From: Rhizophagus irregularis
Lineage: Eukaryota; Glomeromycota; Glomeromycetes; Glomerales; Glomeraceae
DNA length: 64,000 nucleotides
Direction of reading: 5' to 3'
Assembly (NCBI RefSeq): GCF_026210795.1
Contig: NC_089456.1
Coordinates: 808,501-872,500 of the forward strand
Under the pieces are notes generated by a model. It searched no databases. It saw nothing but the letters and a program-made list of their open reading frames with translations, and was not told where the DNA came from. This document shows, piece by piece, positions 50,737 to 62,310 of the stretch. Position 1 is the first letter of the stretch; every line of letters begins with the position of its first letter. Both the position numbers and the translations under genes were made by a program.

Positions 50737-51536
50737 TATACATGAAGTTGAAATTAAAGCCCAAAAGTAGAAATATTTCGACTTGGAAAGGTCAAAAGTC
50801 GAAATTAAAGTCGAAATGGTCAAAATTACATCATAGTCATGTGATTTTTATAATTATAATTTAATATAAAATTTTAAACGTGAATAACTCCGTCAATATT
50901 GATGCTACAGATATGAAATATATATCATTGGAATCCTCTCGATTAGCTGAATCCAACCGCGTAAAGATCATAAAAATCGAATCACTGGATGCGGAGTTCG
51001 TTAACTTTGAATTTTAAAATTATTGTTTACTATAAAAATTATAAGACTATTTAATACCAAATTTTAAACGTGAATAACTCCGTCAATATTAATACTACAA
51101 ATATAAAATACATATCATCGGAATCCTCTCGATGAGCTGAATTCAACCGCGTAAAGATCATAAAAATCGAATCACTGGATGCGGAGTTCGTTAACTTTGA
51201 ATTTTAAAATTATTGTTTACTATAAAAATTATAAGACTATTTAATACCAAATTTTAAACGTGAATAAATCCGTCAATATTGATGCTACAAATATGAAATA
51301 CATATCATTGGAATCCTCTCGATGAGCTGAATCCAACCGTGTAAAGATCATAAAAATCGAATCACTGGATGCGGAGTTCGTTAACTTTGAATTTTAATAT
51401 TATTGTTTACTATAAAATCATATGACTATGACATAATTTCGACCATTTTGACTTTTGGAGGGGCTCAAGTCGAAATCATTTCGACCATTTCGACCATTTC
51501 GGAGTTCAAAATTAACCAATTTCAGTTTCATGTATA
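50737..51536. mobile_element. Element J: MITE with 8-bp duplication, carrying a 190-bp tandem repeat
   Basis: 800 bp with inverted ends tatacatgaa and subterminal tcgaaatggtcgaaat-type words. The target duplication tacgaaca is exact (50729-50736; 51537-51544), within retroposon M. The interior is three tandem copies of a 190-bp unit. The 8-bp duplication suggests a hAT-like mover. It has no coding capacity. Confidence 0.87.
50871..51425. repeat. Three tandem 190-bp units inside element J
   Basis: Units start at 50871, 51061 and 51251, each opening attttaaacgtgaataa. They are near-identical, and the third is truncated by about 15 bp. Each contains cactggatgcggagttcg. On the other strand each unit aligns with the internal module of elements A and F. 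Confidence 0.88.
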
Positions 51537-52134
51537 TACGAACATCTCCAATCAGCCTAAATCTATTAGAAGGTAAACTACTGCTAAGACATTACATTTG
51601 AGACTTTACCATCTATGAGGACCATTTAGCGTAGTAAACCCCCACAGTAAAGTTTACCACACCCTTAGTGGTATCGTAGAGTGACCACCAAGACAAAAGC
51701 TCACCCAGATGGTATGCAAGCAGTGACCATCCAGACATGACAATAGGCTTCCCAATGGCCTCATAGGAAACGCTAGAAGGACACCATGATACCCTTTGTT
51801 GAAATATACCGCCAACCAGTACATACTAATTCACCATGATGCAGTCCAGCCTACACTAATCCCTGTACCTTTACACTATTGGTAGTAGTGTCTGCAGTAA
51901 AATTCTTTTAATTTCCATGATCGGTGGAATTGAACCTACGACTTCACCATACTTAGGCTTCACAAGGGAACTCACAGACTAACCAATGAGCCAAGGATGA
52001 CATTTGTGTTTATAATTATACTACTTATTCTAATTCAAAATTAAACTTAACTTTAAGTAAATAATAATAATAACAATTCAATTATGTTAAAATATTTAAA
52101 TGAAAATATATACAAAAAATTTATGAATTTTAAG

Positions 52135-53248
52135 TAGAGTTCCAAATGGGTCAGGTCAGGTCAGGTTAATTGATAAACCTGACCTGAAATTTTTTTTCAG
52201 GTCAGGTCAGGTCAGGTTATATCAGGTTGTCTGTTTGACCTGACCTGACCTGAAACCTGAAAATTTCCAGGACTATTTTTATTAAAGTATTGAAAAAAAA
52301 CAGTACAAAACTTTTTTTTTAATATAATATTATGAAAAAAAAACGTTTTTGCAACGTTTTTTATTAAAATATTGAAAAAAAATATTGCAAAACATTTTTT
52401 TTAATATAACATTATGAAAAAAATGTTTTCACAACGTTATTATTGAAATATCAAAAAAAAAAACGGTACGAAACATTTTTTAATATAATATTATGAAAAA
52501 ACGCTTTCGCAACGTTTTTTCTCAAAATATTGCGATTCAACATTTTTATATTAAAATCATATAAAAAAGTGAATCCCAATACTGCAATTCACTTTTTTAT
52601 ATTGATTTTGTATAAAAAAAGTGAGTTGCAGTATTGTGATTCACTTTTTTATATAGATTCTATATAAAAAAAGTGAGTTGCGGTATTGTGATTCACTTTT
52701 TTATATAAATTCTATATAAAAAAAGTGAGTTGCGGTATTGCGATTCACTTTTTTATATAGATTCTATATAAAAAAAAGTGAGTTGCGGTATTGTGATTCA
52801 CTTTTTTATATAAATTCTATATAAAAAAAGTGAGTTGCGGTATTGCGATTCACTTTTTTATATAGATTCTATATAAAAAAAGTGAGTTGCGGCATTGCGA
52901 TTCACTTTTTTTATATAAAATTTTATATAAAAAAAGTGAGTTGCGGTATTGCGATTCACTTTTTTATATAGATTTTATATAAAAAAAGTGAATCACAATG
53001 CCGCAACTCACTTTTTTTATATAGAATCTATATAAAAAAGTGAATCGCAATACCGCAACTCACTTTTATTATATAAAATCAATATAAAAAAGTGAATCGC
53101 AATACTGCAACTCACTTTTATTATATAGTAGAATCAATAGTTTCAGGTCAACAGGTCAATCAGGTCAGGTCAATCTTCATACCTGACCTGAATTTCAGGT
53201 CAGGTCAGGTCAGGTTACCTGAATTTGGCTGACCTGTTCGGAGCTCTA
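52135..53248. mobile_element. Element K: non-autonomous hAT with a hairpin array
   Basis: 1114 bp with ends tagagttccaaatgggtc and, on the other strand, tagagctccgaacaggtc. The 8-bp duplication attttaag is exact (52127-52134; 53249-53256). Subterminal caggtcaggt runs flank both ends. The terminal tagagctc resembles element C, so a C-like transposase could mobilise it. The interior is non-coding. Confidence 0.9.
52569..53115. repeat. Eleven imperfectly palindromic 24-bp cores at about 52-bp spacing
   Basis: Cores of the form gtgagttgcggtattgcgat followed by tcac start at 52569, 52621, 52673, 52725, 52778, 52830, 52882, 52936, 52988, 53040 and 53092. The first is inverted, the next seven share one orientation and the last three are inverted. 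Linkers are poly-A/T plus tatatagattctatata, themselves palindromic. Each unit can fold into hairpins. Confidence 0.92.
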
Positions 53249-53305
53249 ATTTTAAGTATATTTTCTGTCACCAGTTTATGATAAAAATATTGATTTACTT
53301 TAATA

Positions 53306-53527
53306 GTGAAAGATAAATCAAATTCAGTTTTTCAGACTAGACTAGCCAAAATGGCAATGAATTATTTGGCTATACTTTCTACTAGTGTGCCTTCAGAAAA
53401 ATGTTTTTCAACTAGTAAAAATTTAATTACTAACAAATGTAACAAATTGGCAGAAAAAACTATAAGATCTTACATATGCTTAAAATTTGGTTATCAGAAC
53501 AGATTATTGGATGATATATTTGAATAA
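53306..53527 (+). pseudogene. hAT transposase C-terminal fragment (element L)
   Basis: A 73-codon frame with the hAT dimerisation signature: KMAMNYLAILSTSVPSEKCF, STSKNLITNKCNKLAEKTIR. The rest of the transposase is missing upstream, where element K and retroposon M lie. It resembles the ends of C and E but differs in sequence, so it is a third hAT lineage. Confidence 0.8.
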
Positions 53528-53699
53528 TTATAATTTTTTTCATTTTTTATTTTAAATAATTAATGTATTAAAAATTATCGCAAAAATACAAATTTATTTG
53601 AAATAATTAATATATTAAATATTATTAAATTGCAAATAAATAAAATAAATAGTAGTTTTTAATAAATTTTACTAATTGATTTATATTTTATTATATATA

Positions 53700-54035
53700 A
53701 TTTGAATTGAATTATCAAATTGTCAAATTATCAAATCAAATCAAATCATCAAATTGTTCAAATCATTTAAATTATCAAATAGCCAAATCAAATCAAATCA
53801 AATTGTTAAATCAAATCAAATCTCAAATCAAATCAAACCAAATTGACTTAAATCTCAAACTTATTAAACTTTATTTAATTTGAATAAGATCAAATTTAAA
53901 TCAAATCAAATTGAATTAAATTAAATTTTGAATCAGATTTGAATAATTTGAATTTGAAATTTTTAAATTTGATTCGACTAAATCAAATTTAAATTTAAAC
54001 TGATTTGAATTGATTCGATTCATGTAAAACACTAA
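53700..54035. repeat. aaatcaaat-type subterminal repeats of element L
   Basis: Dense direct and inverted copies of aaatcaaatc/gatttgattt ending near attcgattcatgtaaaacac. Such runs sit next to hAT ends and probably form the right terminus of the element whose transposase tail lies at 53306-53527. I do not find the left end in this window. Confidence 0.6.
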
Positions 54036-54689
54036 CCTAATTAATGTAATTAATCTATTTATTGACTGTTATTTTTATAAATAAAGTTAATTTTATTAAT
54101 ATTGTAGAAATAAAAAAACCATATTAAAAGAATGTTATTTTTGTTAAATATAAATATAATAGGATTTTACTAAAAATTATCAGTGATGATCATCATCACA
54201 TATAAAAATATTTTTTGAATTTTCAAAATTTTTGACTGGAATATTATTCTAATTATAATATAAATATTATTACTATATGTAAATTTATATTTCTCTTAGA
54301 TTATAAAGGCTGTTATTCAAATAGTTTTTGAGAAAAACAGAAAAGTTTGATTTTATAAGTAAAATACAATATAATTTTCAAAATTTTAGTGTAATTAGTA
54401 ATAAGGTTTGTTTTACATATTTATTATTTAAATTGAAATTTTTGAAAAAAAATTTATGGTTTTTTAACTCTGGCCAAAATTATAATTTTCGGCCAGAATT
54501 AAGTGGTGACCATTTTTGTCATACATAATCATGCATATTTTGACGGGTCAAGAAAGTAATACGAGAAGGTAATTTTTGCACCACTGTATCACTATATTTT
54601 TCCATAACAATGAACATCCGTTTACGTAATCGTGCCAGTTAAACGACACGGGAAAATGTAACCCTTTAGTTTGTACCTTTTCCATAAAG

Positions 54690-56810
54690 ATGGCAGACGA
54701 TTTTTGTGATTTTATGGACATTGACGATGAATATGTTTTACAAGACATCACTTCGCAAATTGTAGAGTTCCGTAAAGATAACATTTTAGAAGCGCATTAT
54801 GAGAGTTCTTTAACGGTGTGTGTTTTCTTGTTAACGCGTTTTTGTAATTCATGCTGCTTAACTCTGATATAAATTAGCTAGACACAAGAATTTGTTGCTG
54901 AACAATCTCTCGAAAAAATTCAATACATTTCTGTGGTAGTCGTTGACACGAACTTCTTGATATCACACCTTGCCTTCTTGAAAGCTCTCATTTTTGAACA
55001 TGCAAAAAAGTACAAACTACTTATTCTAATACCATGGATAGTTTTACAAGAACTTGATGGGTTAAAAAGTGCTCTGTGGAAGAACAAGTCATCGTCAAGT
55101 CAACACGAAGTTGGGAATTTGGCACAAACCGCAATTAAATTTTTGCACAGCTGCTTAATTAACAGGGAGGAAGGATTACGCGGACAAAAAATTGATGAAA
55201 GAATAGAAATAAATGAGGTAAAATCAGTTTTGCCTAGTTATTGAATATATATATATAATAATAAATTTATTTAAATTGAATATGTAAATTTAATTTAAGA
55301 ATAATGATGATAAAATATTAGACTGTTGTAGGTTTGTTGATTTATTTAATATTAGTTAACATGTAACTTCTTTAAAATATTGCTTTTTAACAATTTGATT
55401 TTTTTCAAGATACTTTCAAATGGTCTCACAATGTCCTATTGTCCTTTTATCTAATGATAAAAATTTGTGCGTAAAAGCGATGATTCACGGTGTGTGCTTT
55501 TAATATTTATTTATTTTCATTTCACAAAGAAAAAAATATAATGTTAGAATATTTAGATGTAATAACGGCATCTTATCAGAAGTCGAAAGGATTTGATAGT
55601 ATTTTGGAGAAAATATTATCTAAAGAAAGGTCCGACTCTGACGAAATAATATATTTACAGAATAATGAAGTGAATCCTCAAAAGTATTTTCCTAATGAAT
55701 CAAACATTACAACAAAACCTAAAGATAACAATGGAAAATTAGGACACGGTCAGGTATTTTGTATATATATTCGTTAGTCATTTCAACTTTAAAGTAGATA
55801 TTGCCGAATTTCAATCTGGTGAATTTGTACAATAGGATGCTGACACAATGATGATGGATTGTGATGATGTCCCACTGGATTTTTCATCCTTAACACAAAA
55901 TCAAGTATCAACGTATGAAGTTCAGTCACAAAATTATCCTATACCATCTGCGATTCCGAAACAAAAGTTACATAATCCAGAAAATTTTTCCCTCTACGAT
56001 TCAATCCATGCACCAATGAATCAAGGAAACAATCCAGTCAACAATACAATTTCATTTAGAACCCAAAATAATTATAATTCGTTTCTTTATGATTCAATTA
56101 ATGCACCAAAGAATAAATTTGTAGCGATTTCAACACAAAATAACTATAATCAAGAGTTTTCATCTCTTGACGATTCAATCCATGCACCAAAGAATAAAAG
56201 AAGGGATTCATATGCAGTTTCAAGTAATAATAATCTTATTTCGCAAGAAGTTATCGCACAAATCTTGAACGATAATAATGGTCATAAGAGGAAAGAATCA
56301 ATAGGAAAATCAATAATATTTGAAAGGACACTATGTGTTCCAGAATGTATATTATCAAGAAAGATTGAATTATCTCAAGAGCATCTTGTGACAAAAATTA
56401 TTACAAATCTCAATAATTTGCTTCCATCTGCAATTTCATTCCATTTTCAACAATGCTTCGATGACCATTGGACCTACGTTGTTAAAGATCCTCAGCCTTG
56501 GTCTCTATCTACAATGTTAAAGTTTATGGAACGTTATTGGTTTACAGTATTTTCAGAAGTTTTTCGGGGAATAAATATTGAAATTATTAAAAATATGATC
56601 TCATTTATTTCTCAATGGGAGAGTTACAGACATAATGGAAAAGTTAATTTTATCACAAGAGATGTAATGCAATTTATAGAAAACTCGGAGATCATATTCA
56701 TCATGATATACGTTGATGTAAAATGGAATAATGAATCAACAATTGATTTAAAACAAATTACAAAGAATTGGTGGAATGAATTTGAATCTTCACTTACCAT
56801 GATTCTATAA
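54690..56810 (+). CDS. SWT1: Transcriptional protein SWT1, PIN-domain endoribonuclease
   Basis: Six exons (54690-54815, 54882-55217, 55300-55331, 55410-55489, 55530-55753, 55836-56810) give 590 residues. Swt1 is a PIN endonuclease acting in nuclear mRNP quality control. The PIN core (about 58-195) shows VVVVDTNFLISHLAFLKALI, LLILIPWIVLQELDGLKSAL and, after two short exons, LLSNDKNLCVKAMIHG, giving the conserved acidic residues. Next comes a low-complexity linker with three DSI(H/N)AP(M/K)N repeats (about 318-386). The C-terminal helical domain (about 440-590) has HFQQCFDDHWTYVV and FMERYWFTVFSEVF. This is the only host gene recognised inside the repeat block. Confidence 0.9.
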
Positions 56811-57988
56811 ACGCATTTATTAATTCTGAAATAAAGTTTGATCAGTAATGAACATAAATCGCAATATTATATATGTATTGGTTATATCCTGGCTAAAGGG
56901 ATAGGTATATGATCGGCTAATAGGCCGATCATGTATAATTTATTGTTGAATCCTATTTTCTTTCGCATGTTTTCAATTTTTAAAAAAAGAGAGAAAATTT
57001 AAAAAAGCTTCAGAACTATCAGTCTATATCACGCTTGAAAAACAATTTTGATATTACGGATAAATTAAAAGAAAGTTTTTCTCATTTGGAAAATGAAATC
57101 TTTCTGCAAAATCTCCTAGGAACAGATAAATAAATACATATAAAATTTGCTACTCAGCAGGTATAACTATATTTAATATTATTACACCCGGAATTTGTGC
57201 GCAGCAATTATAATATAAAATTTTCAAAAGATACTTGACATATTTTTTACCTGTTCTGCAAGTTTACTTCAAATACCAAAAGTTGTCATTTTTATCGAAA
57301 TCAATTAATATTTTTGTAATTAATATGCAATTTTACATATTTTCAAATAAAACTAATCACTTACTATATTTTCTATAATAAAGAATTAAATTGAACTAAT
57401 TAAGATATTACCCAATTTATAAAAATTTTAATTTTTACTACTATTATTATCCAATAATTTAATGCCTGCATAACATGGTTTATTAATATGCAATTACAAA
57501 AACAAAAATTTATATTGGTCACCTAAAAAAATATGAACCAATAGGAAAGGAAAATCAAGTAATACTATATTTGTGAAAAAAAAAATCATAGAAAATTACT
57601 TAAATACATTGGAAAAGGAAAATAAAAAACTAAACATCCAAATACTCTCTTTGCACTACTCTAAAACTAAGTAAATTTATAACTAATTTGTATTGTCAGT
57701 TTAAACTAAACTACTTAACATTTTTAATCTTTTTATTTGTTTTGCATAATTTCTGTTTGTATTTTTTTGTAATCTTCGGATGTTTTATCTGACTTCAAAT
57801 TATTAGTTATAAATTAATTTCTTATTAAAGTTTTTGTAATATTTCAAAAATAAACTTGTATAAATTCATATTTTAACTTATATAATTGTAAATTTTCTTA
57901 TATTCTAAAAATTTATCTGGAAATAAATTATATATAATTATATAATCTCTTTTTCTTTTTCTTAGTATAAGTAAATATAATCCAAATA
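56811..57988. other. Intergenic, AT-rich
   Basis: About 1.2 kb between SWT1 and the poly(A) end of the LINE. It includes the SWT1 3' UTR and no recognised gene or element. Confidence 0.45.
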
Positions 57989-58213
57989 TTTTTTTTTTTT
58001 TTTTTTTTTGCAAGGTAGTGCAATTTGTGAGTTTATTAATTATATATAAGAATACAAAAGCATCTGTTATATAACTAATTTATTAAAACTCCAAACCAGT
58101 TCCCCATCCATAAGATTGCTCCTGTGCCCTACCATCACCTTATAAAATTCACCTATATCCTTCTATAGTTACTATTGAATTATATAGGATCACCATATTA
58201 TAAGATTTCAGTA

Positions 58214-60779
58214 CATCGTCCCCCTCTATAGTCACCCCTATATAATAACACCCCCTATTTACATATCATCAGTTTCGTTTTTTAAATTTTTTTATTAAAT
58301 GCCCCCTTTTGTAGTCACAAATCGATTATAGTCACTATCACACTAATAGTTACCCCGATATAATAATTAACATATGAAAATTTCCCCTTATATAGTCATA
58401 TCACGTGATTAACAATGTATTCGGAATATATCGCGCGTTTTGTGCATAAAATGAATTTTCCTTTTAAGTTGATAATCACCACATGTTTCGAACTTTTTCT
58501 TTACAATTTTTATTTGAAAATGTTTTATTTTTCGATTTCAAACTTTTTTCATTACATAAATTCATCCTTTTACAAAAACTATCTTTTTCACTTTTTTTTA
58601 TATCTAATATAATGCCACCTATACGTTTACAAAAAGCAAGGAGAATTCGTTCTGCCATTAGTAATGAAATAAAAAAAGAAATATGTGAATATATAATGGC
58701 AAATAGTAACGTGAAACAGGAAGAAGTTGCACTTTACTTTAATACAAAATATAATGAATTAAACATTCGATAGATCAACTGTATCAAAAATATGGCAAAA
58801 TCGTGAAAAGTGGATGGCAGTTCTTTCAACTTCACAGACTGCATGTACATTTCGTCATCGCTCAGTTCAGTATCCAGAACTTGATAAGGCCTTGCAAATT
58901 TGGACAGCACAAGCAGCGACCGCTGGACTTCCTTTAACTGATACGATTTTACAACAAAAAGGAATAGAACTTGCACAAATGTTAAATATTGGAGAAAATC
59001 AAATAAAATTTACTAATGGTTGGGTGTACAGATTCAAAAAACGGAATGGACTTCAAAGAGTTAAGTTTTCAGGTGAGGCTAATAGTGCCCCTATAGAAAC
59101 TCTTCAGAAGAACGTGTACGTCTTCGTGCACTTTTAGCTAAGTATGACGAAGGAAGATATTTATAATGCAGATGAAACTGGGCTTTTTTTCCGAATGGAG
59201 CCAAACCAAACGTTGAGTACTGGTGCAGTTGCGGGGCGTAAAATGGTAATTTTTATTGTAATAATTTTTCGTTAAAATAACTCTTTAAATGTTTTTTATT
59301 TTTCTGTAATCACTTTTTGACAAAATAATTATTTTCTGTAGGACAAAAGCCGAGTTTCTGTTTTATTTTCGTGCTAATGCTACAGGATCTCATAAAATTC
59401 GTCCTTTGGTAATTGGAAAATCATTAAATCCCCGATGTTTTAAAAATCTCAACAAGTCAACTCTTCCAGTCATTTATCGAGCCAATTCAAAAGCATGGAT
59501 GAGATCTGATATTTTCATTGAATGGCTTAAACACCTTGACTATTACTTTCGCACAATGGATAGAAGAGTTTTACTTCTTATTGATAATGCAGGATCCCAC
59601 TTTAATCCAAAAAGATTTAAAAAAAATGATGATATGGATGATGAAGAAATTTCAGAATCTGATGACGAACAAGAATCTAAAAAACAAAAGAAAAAAGAAA
59701 AACCTGCTGTTGATCTTACTAATATTGAGCTTGTTTATCTTCCACCAAATACAACCGCTCATCTCCAACCTATGGATGCAGGTATTATCCATAGTTTTAA
59801 AGCTAAATATAAACAAGAATTTTGTAGACATTTAATTCGGCAGTTTGATTCTGGAGTTGATCATGTTAAGTAAGTTTAAAAAATTAACATTATTTTTCTA
59901 TTAATGTTATTAATTTATTATTTTATTTAGAAATAAGTTAAACATTAAGGAGGCAATTGATTATATTGCTGAATCATGGAATAATGTCACTCCAACAACA
60001 ATTCAAAATTGTTGGATCAAAACAGGTATACTTCCATCTTGTGATGATGATAATACGGATGAAGAAGATTTAGATGATGATGAACTTGAAAATCTTCTTA
60101 TTAATTTGCCGGAAGAAACTGCTGATGTATTGGAATATTTTCAGTTGCTTGATCGTGAAATTCCAACTGAAGACGCCCTTACTGAAGAGCAAATTATTGA
60201 TATGGTGCGAAATGAAGAAAATCAAGTAGAAGAAAGTGAAGATGATGACGAAAATGAAGAAATTCCTCTGATATCAGTGAAAAAAGCAATTAATGGGTTG
60301 GAAACTTTTGTTAATTATTTTGAACAACAAGAAGATTCCGAGTTTAATATTGGTGATTTGCGTATTTTTAGAAAATACTTACGAGTAATTAGAGTTAGAG
60401 AGATCAATGCAAAAAAGCAAAGTACACTTGATGGTTTTTTTGATAGGTAAATAACATTAATATAATTTTTAATAATTGCGAGATGTAATACTTTTATTAG
60501 TTATAATAGTTATAATAGTTATAATAGCGTAAAATAATAAAATCGGATTTGATATACATATTAGAAGGCAACGTGCTTTATTTTTATCATGTTATATAAT
60601 TATATTTAATTTTAAAATAAAGATTATTATATAAAAATAACAAATAAAAAAAATTTATAGTCACGCTAATACAAAAATTTTATATATATGTGACTATATT
60701 GTAAAAGTCTCATATAAGCGCTCTACATAGTCGCAGGCATTGTGTGGTCCCAAGAGGTGTGACTATGAGGGGACGACTG
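58214..60779 (+). mobile_element. Element H: pogo/Tigger transposon in the LINE 3' UTR
   Basis: 2566 bp. Left end catcgtccccctctatagtc, right end on the other strand cagtcgtcccctcatagtca, TA on both sides (58212-58213; 60780-60781). It carries a plus-strand DDE transposase pseudogene. The LINE 3' UTR continues on both sides of it. Confidence 0.9.
58612..60450 (+). pseudogene. Pogo/Tigger DDE transposase of element H
   Basis: Plus strand, with frameshifts near 58768, 59105, 59150 and 59370 and two probable introns (about 59247-59340 and 59870-59930). The N-terminal HTH (ISNEIKKEICEYIMAN, then DRSTVSKIWQNREKW) and CENP-B-like part (NGWVYRFKKRNGL) precede the catalytic core: YNADETGLFF (first Asp), RRVLLLIDNAGSH (second) and ELVYLPPNTTAHLQPMDAGI (third). 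The C-terminal acidic tail ends STLDGFFDR. The breaks make it inactive, while the catalytic triad itself is preserved. Confidence 0.9.
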
Positions 60780-60798
60780 TATATGCTTCCACTACCCT

Positions 60799-62310
60799 CT
60801 AAACAAAGAAAAAAAAAAGGGTTATGTTATATTTATATATTTTTTTGTTGTTATATACTTTCCAAAATACCCTATTTCCCTCTTTAATAAATTGATTTAT
60901 ATATTGTCTTGCTTTTTCTAATGCTATTGACCATTGTTCATTATGTTTTAATATTTTCCTCTTTTCCAAATCATATATGCCATCCTCTGTCTGTAAAGTT
61001 AGAATCCTTTTATATACAATACGTTGATGTGCTAATGGTTTTTTTCTTAAGTCTTGTTTTTTTATACCCTTGGTATGCTCCCATTCTGCTGTTACCTTGC
61101 AACGTGGTTGCCAAATAATATTGTAAAATTCATTAACAAATACTTCTAGAAAGAGGGCTGCAATAGTTAATGCTATTCTTTTTGTCTTGACAATAATTTT
61201 GAGCTCCCTGTATTTTTCTTTTGGAAAGAAACTTCTTATCATTAAATGAATATGCGGAATGGGTAAATCAAGATTAGCATCAATAGTATGGGCAAAGAAG
61301 TTTCTGTTCCATATGAGTAATTGTTGTATATCTTCCTGACTTAATTGAATATTTTTTTCTTGTAATAAGAAGTTCTTGATTGTTTGATTACATTTACATA
61401 CAGTATTGTTAGCTATAGTTATCCATTTATCACTGAGCTGTTTGCAGTATATCATATGATCATCATCTTCATTTTCTTCAAGACAAAACCTGCACTTTAC
61501 ATCTCCATATAAGTCATATCTTCTTTTTTTCATGATTTCTAAAGTTGGAAGCAAATAATTTAAAAGTTTCAAGTGTTTGATAAATCTGTCATTTATCATT
61601 GATGTTGTGCAGTTAGATCCTGTGTTTTTTTTAAATAATGTCCAGGTGACTTCTTCTTCTATTGTGTCAGGTGTCTGAAAATACTGATCTATGTGTACGA
61701 TTGAGGGACCATGCTGCGTCTTTAATGTGGATTCACACAAATTATCTATGAATTTTCTGATGTGCCTGTCAACTCTTATACCATCCCAATAAATGTCATA
61801 TATTAAATCTTTTTGTTGTGAATCTTTAATTTTGATGCAAGTTAAACTATTAGTATCATTTTTCGCTACCCTATCTGCTTCTTCATTGCCTTTGACTCCA
61901 GAATGACCTTTGACTTTTACTAACTTTATTTCTAACCGTTTGCTGTCAATAAGGTTAATTATACAACTTACTATGCTGTAGTTGTTGCATTTGCACCAAA
62001 TTCTTGTTTTGTTTTTTCCATTTGTTAAATTTGTTCTTATGTAGTTGATACTATCTATAGCAGCTTGTGAGTCAGTAAGGATATTTGCTTTCTGACCTGT
62101 TTGTAAAACCAATATAGCTGACAAGATGGCTCCTAATTCTGCACGTGTGGATGAGGGCCAGTCTGTGATTGAACTACTACACTCCAGTATTACTTCGTCT
62201 TTACTATTCAGTATCACCGCCTGTACCCATGTATTTTGTAAAAGTGTTAGAACTATTGTTAAAGCGGTTTGTTAATGAGCCATCTGTGTAAATATTAATC
62301 ATGTCAGGAT
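60799..62310 (-). pseudogene. LINE RNase H domain and C-terminal region
   Basis: A 472-codon minus frame (62217-60799) starts within the RNase H domain: ITDWPSSTRAELGAILSAIL, ILTDSQAAIDSI, VKVKGHSGVKGNEEADRVAK. The preceding piece IYTDGSLTNRF (about 62300), with the first catalytic Asp, lies in another frame, so a small indel separates them. The C-terminal part includes a CxxC-x7-H-x4-C-like CRFCLEENEDDDHMIYC, typical of LINE ends. Confidence 0.88.

Larger units (their letters stand above)
50123..52008 (-). mobile_element. Retroposon M: tRNA-headed, poly(A)-tailed SINE-like element with 13-bp duplication
   Basis: Minus strand. The 5' head (52008 downward) contains a pol III box A match tggctcattgg and a box B match ggttcaattcc about 50 nt further on. 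The 3' end is a 22-nt poly(A) (T run 50123-50144). The flanks repeat tttataattatac exactly (50110-50122; 52009-52021), as expected of LINE-driven retroposition. Another ggttcaattcc lies at about 50690-50700, and a box-A-like segment near 50200-50220, suggesting a composite of tRNA-like units. The body is clearly less AT-rich than its surroundings and has no long frame. Element J splits it. Without J it is about 1.08 kb, long for a SINE. Confidence 0.82.

Noticed and set aside
51905-52000. A tRNA gene on the minus strand (box A and box B consensus present)
   Set aside because: No acceptor-stem pairing or normal cloverleaf spacing. The segment is the head of a poly(A)-tailed retroposon with target duplications.
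52569-53115. A CRISPR array (regular repeats with similar spacing)
   Set aside because: The units vary in orientation, spacers are themselves repeats, the genome is eukaryotic, and the array lies inside a hAT-type element.
54548-54784. A 78-codon minus frame over the SWT1 promoter and first exon
   Set aside because: It is antisense to the SWT1 first exon and has no motif.
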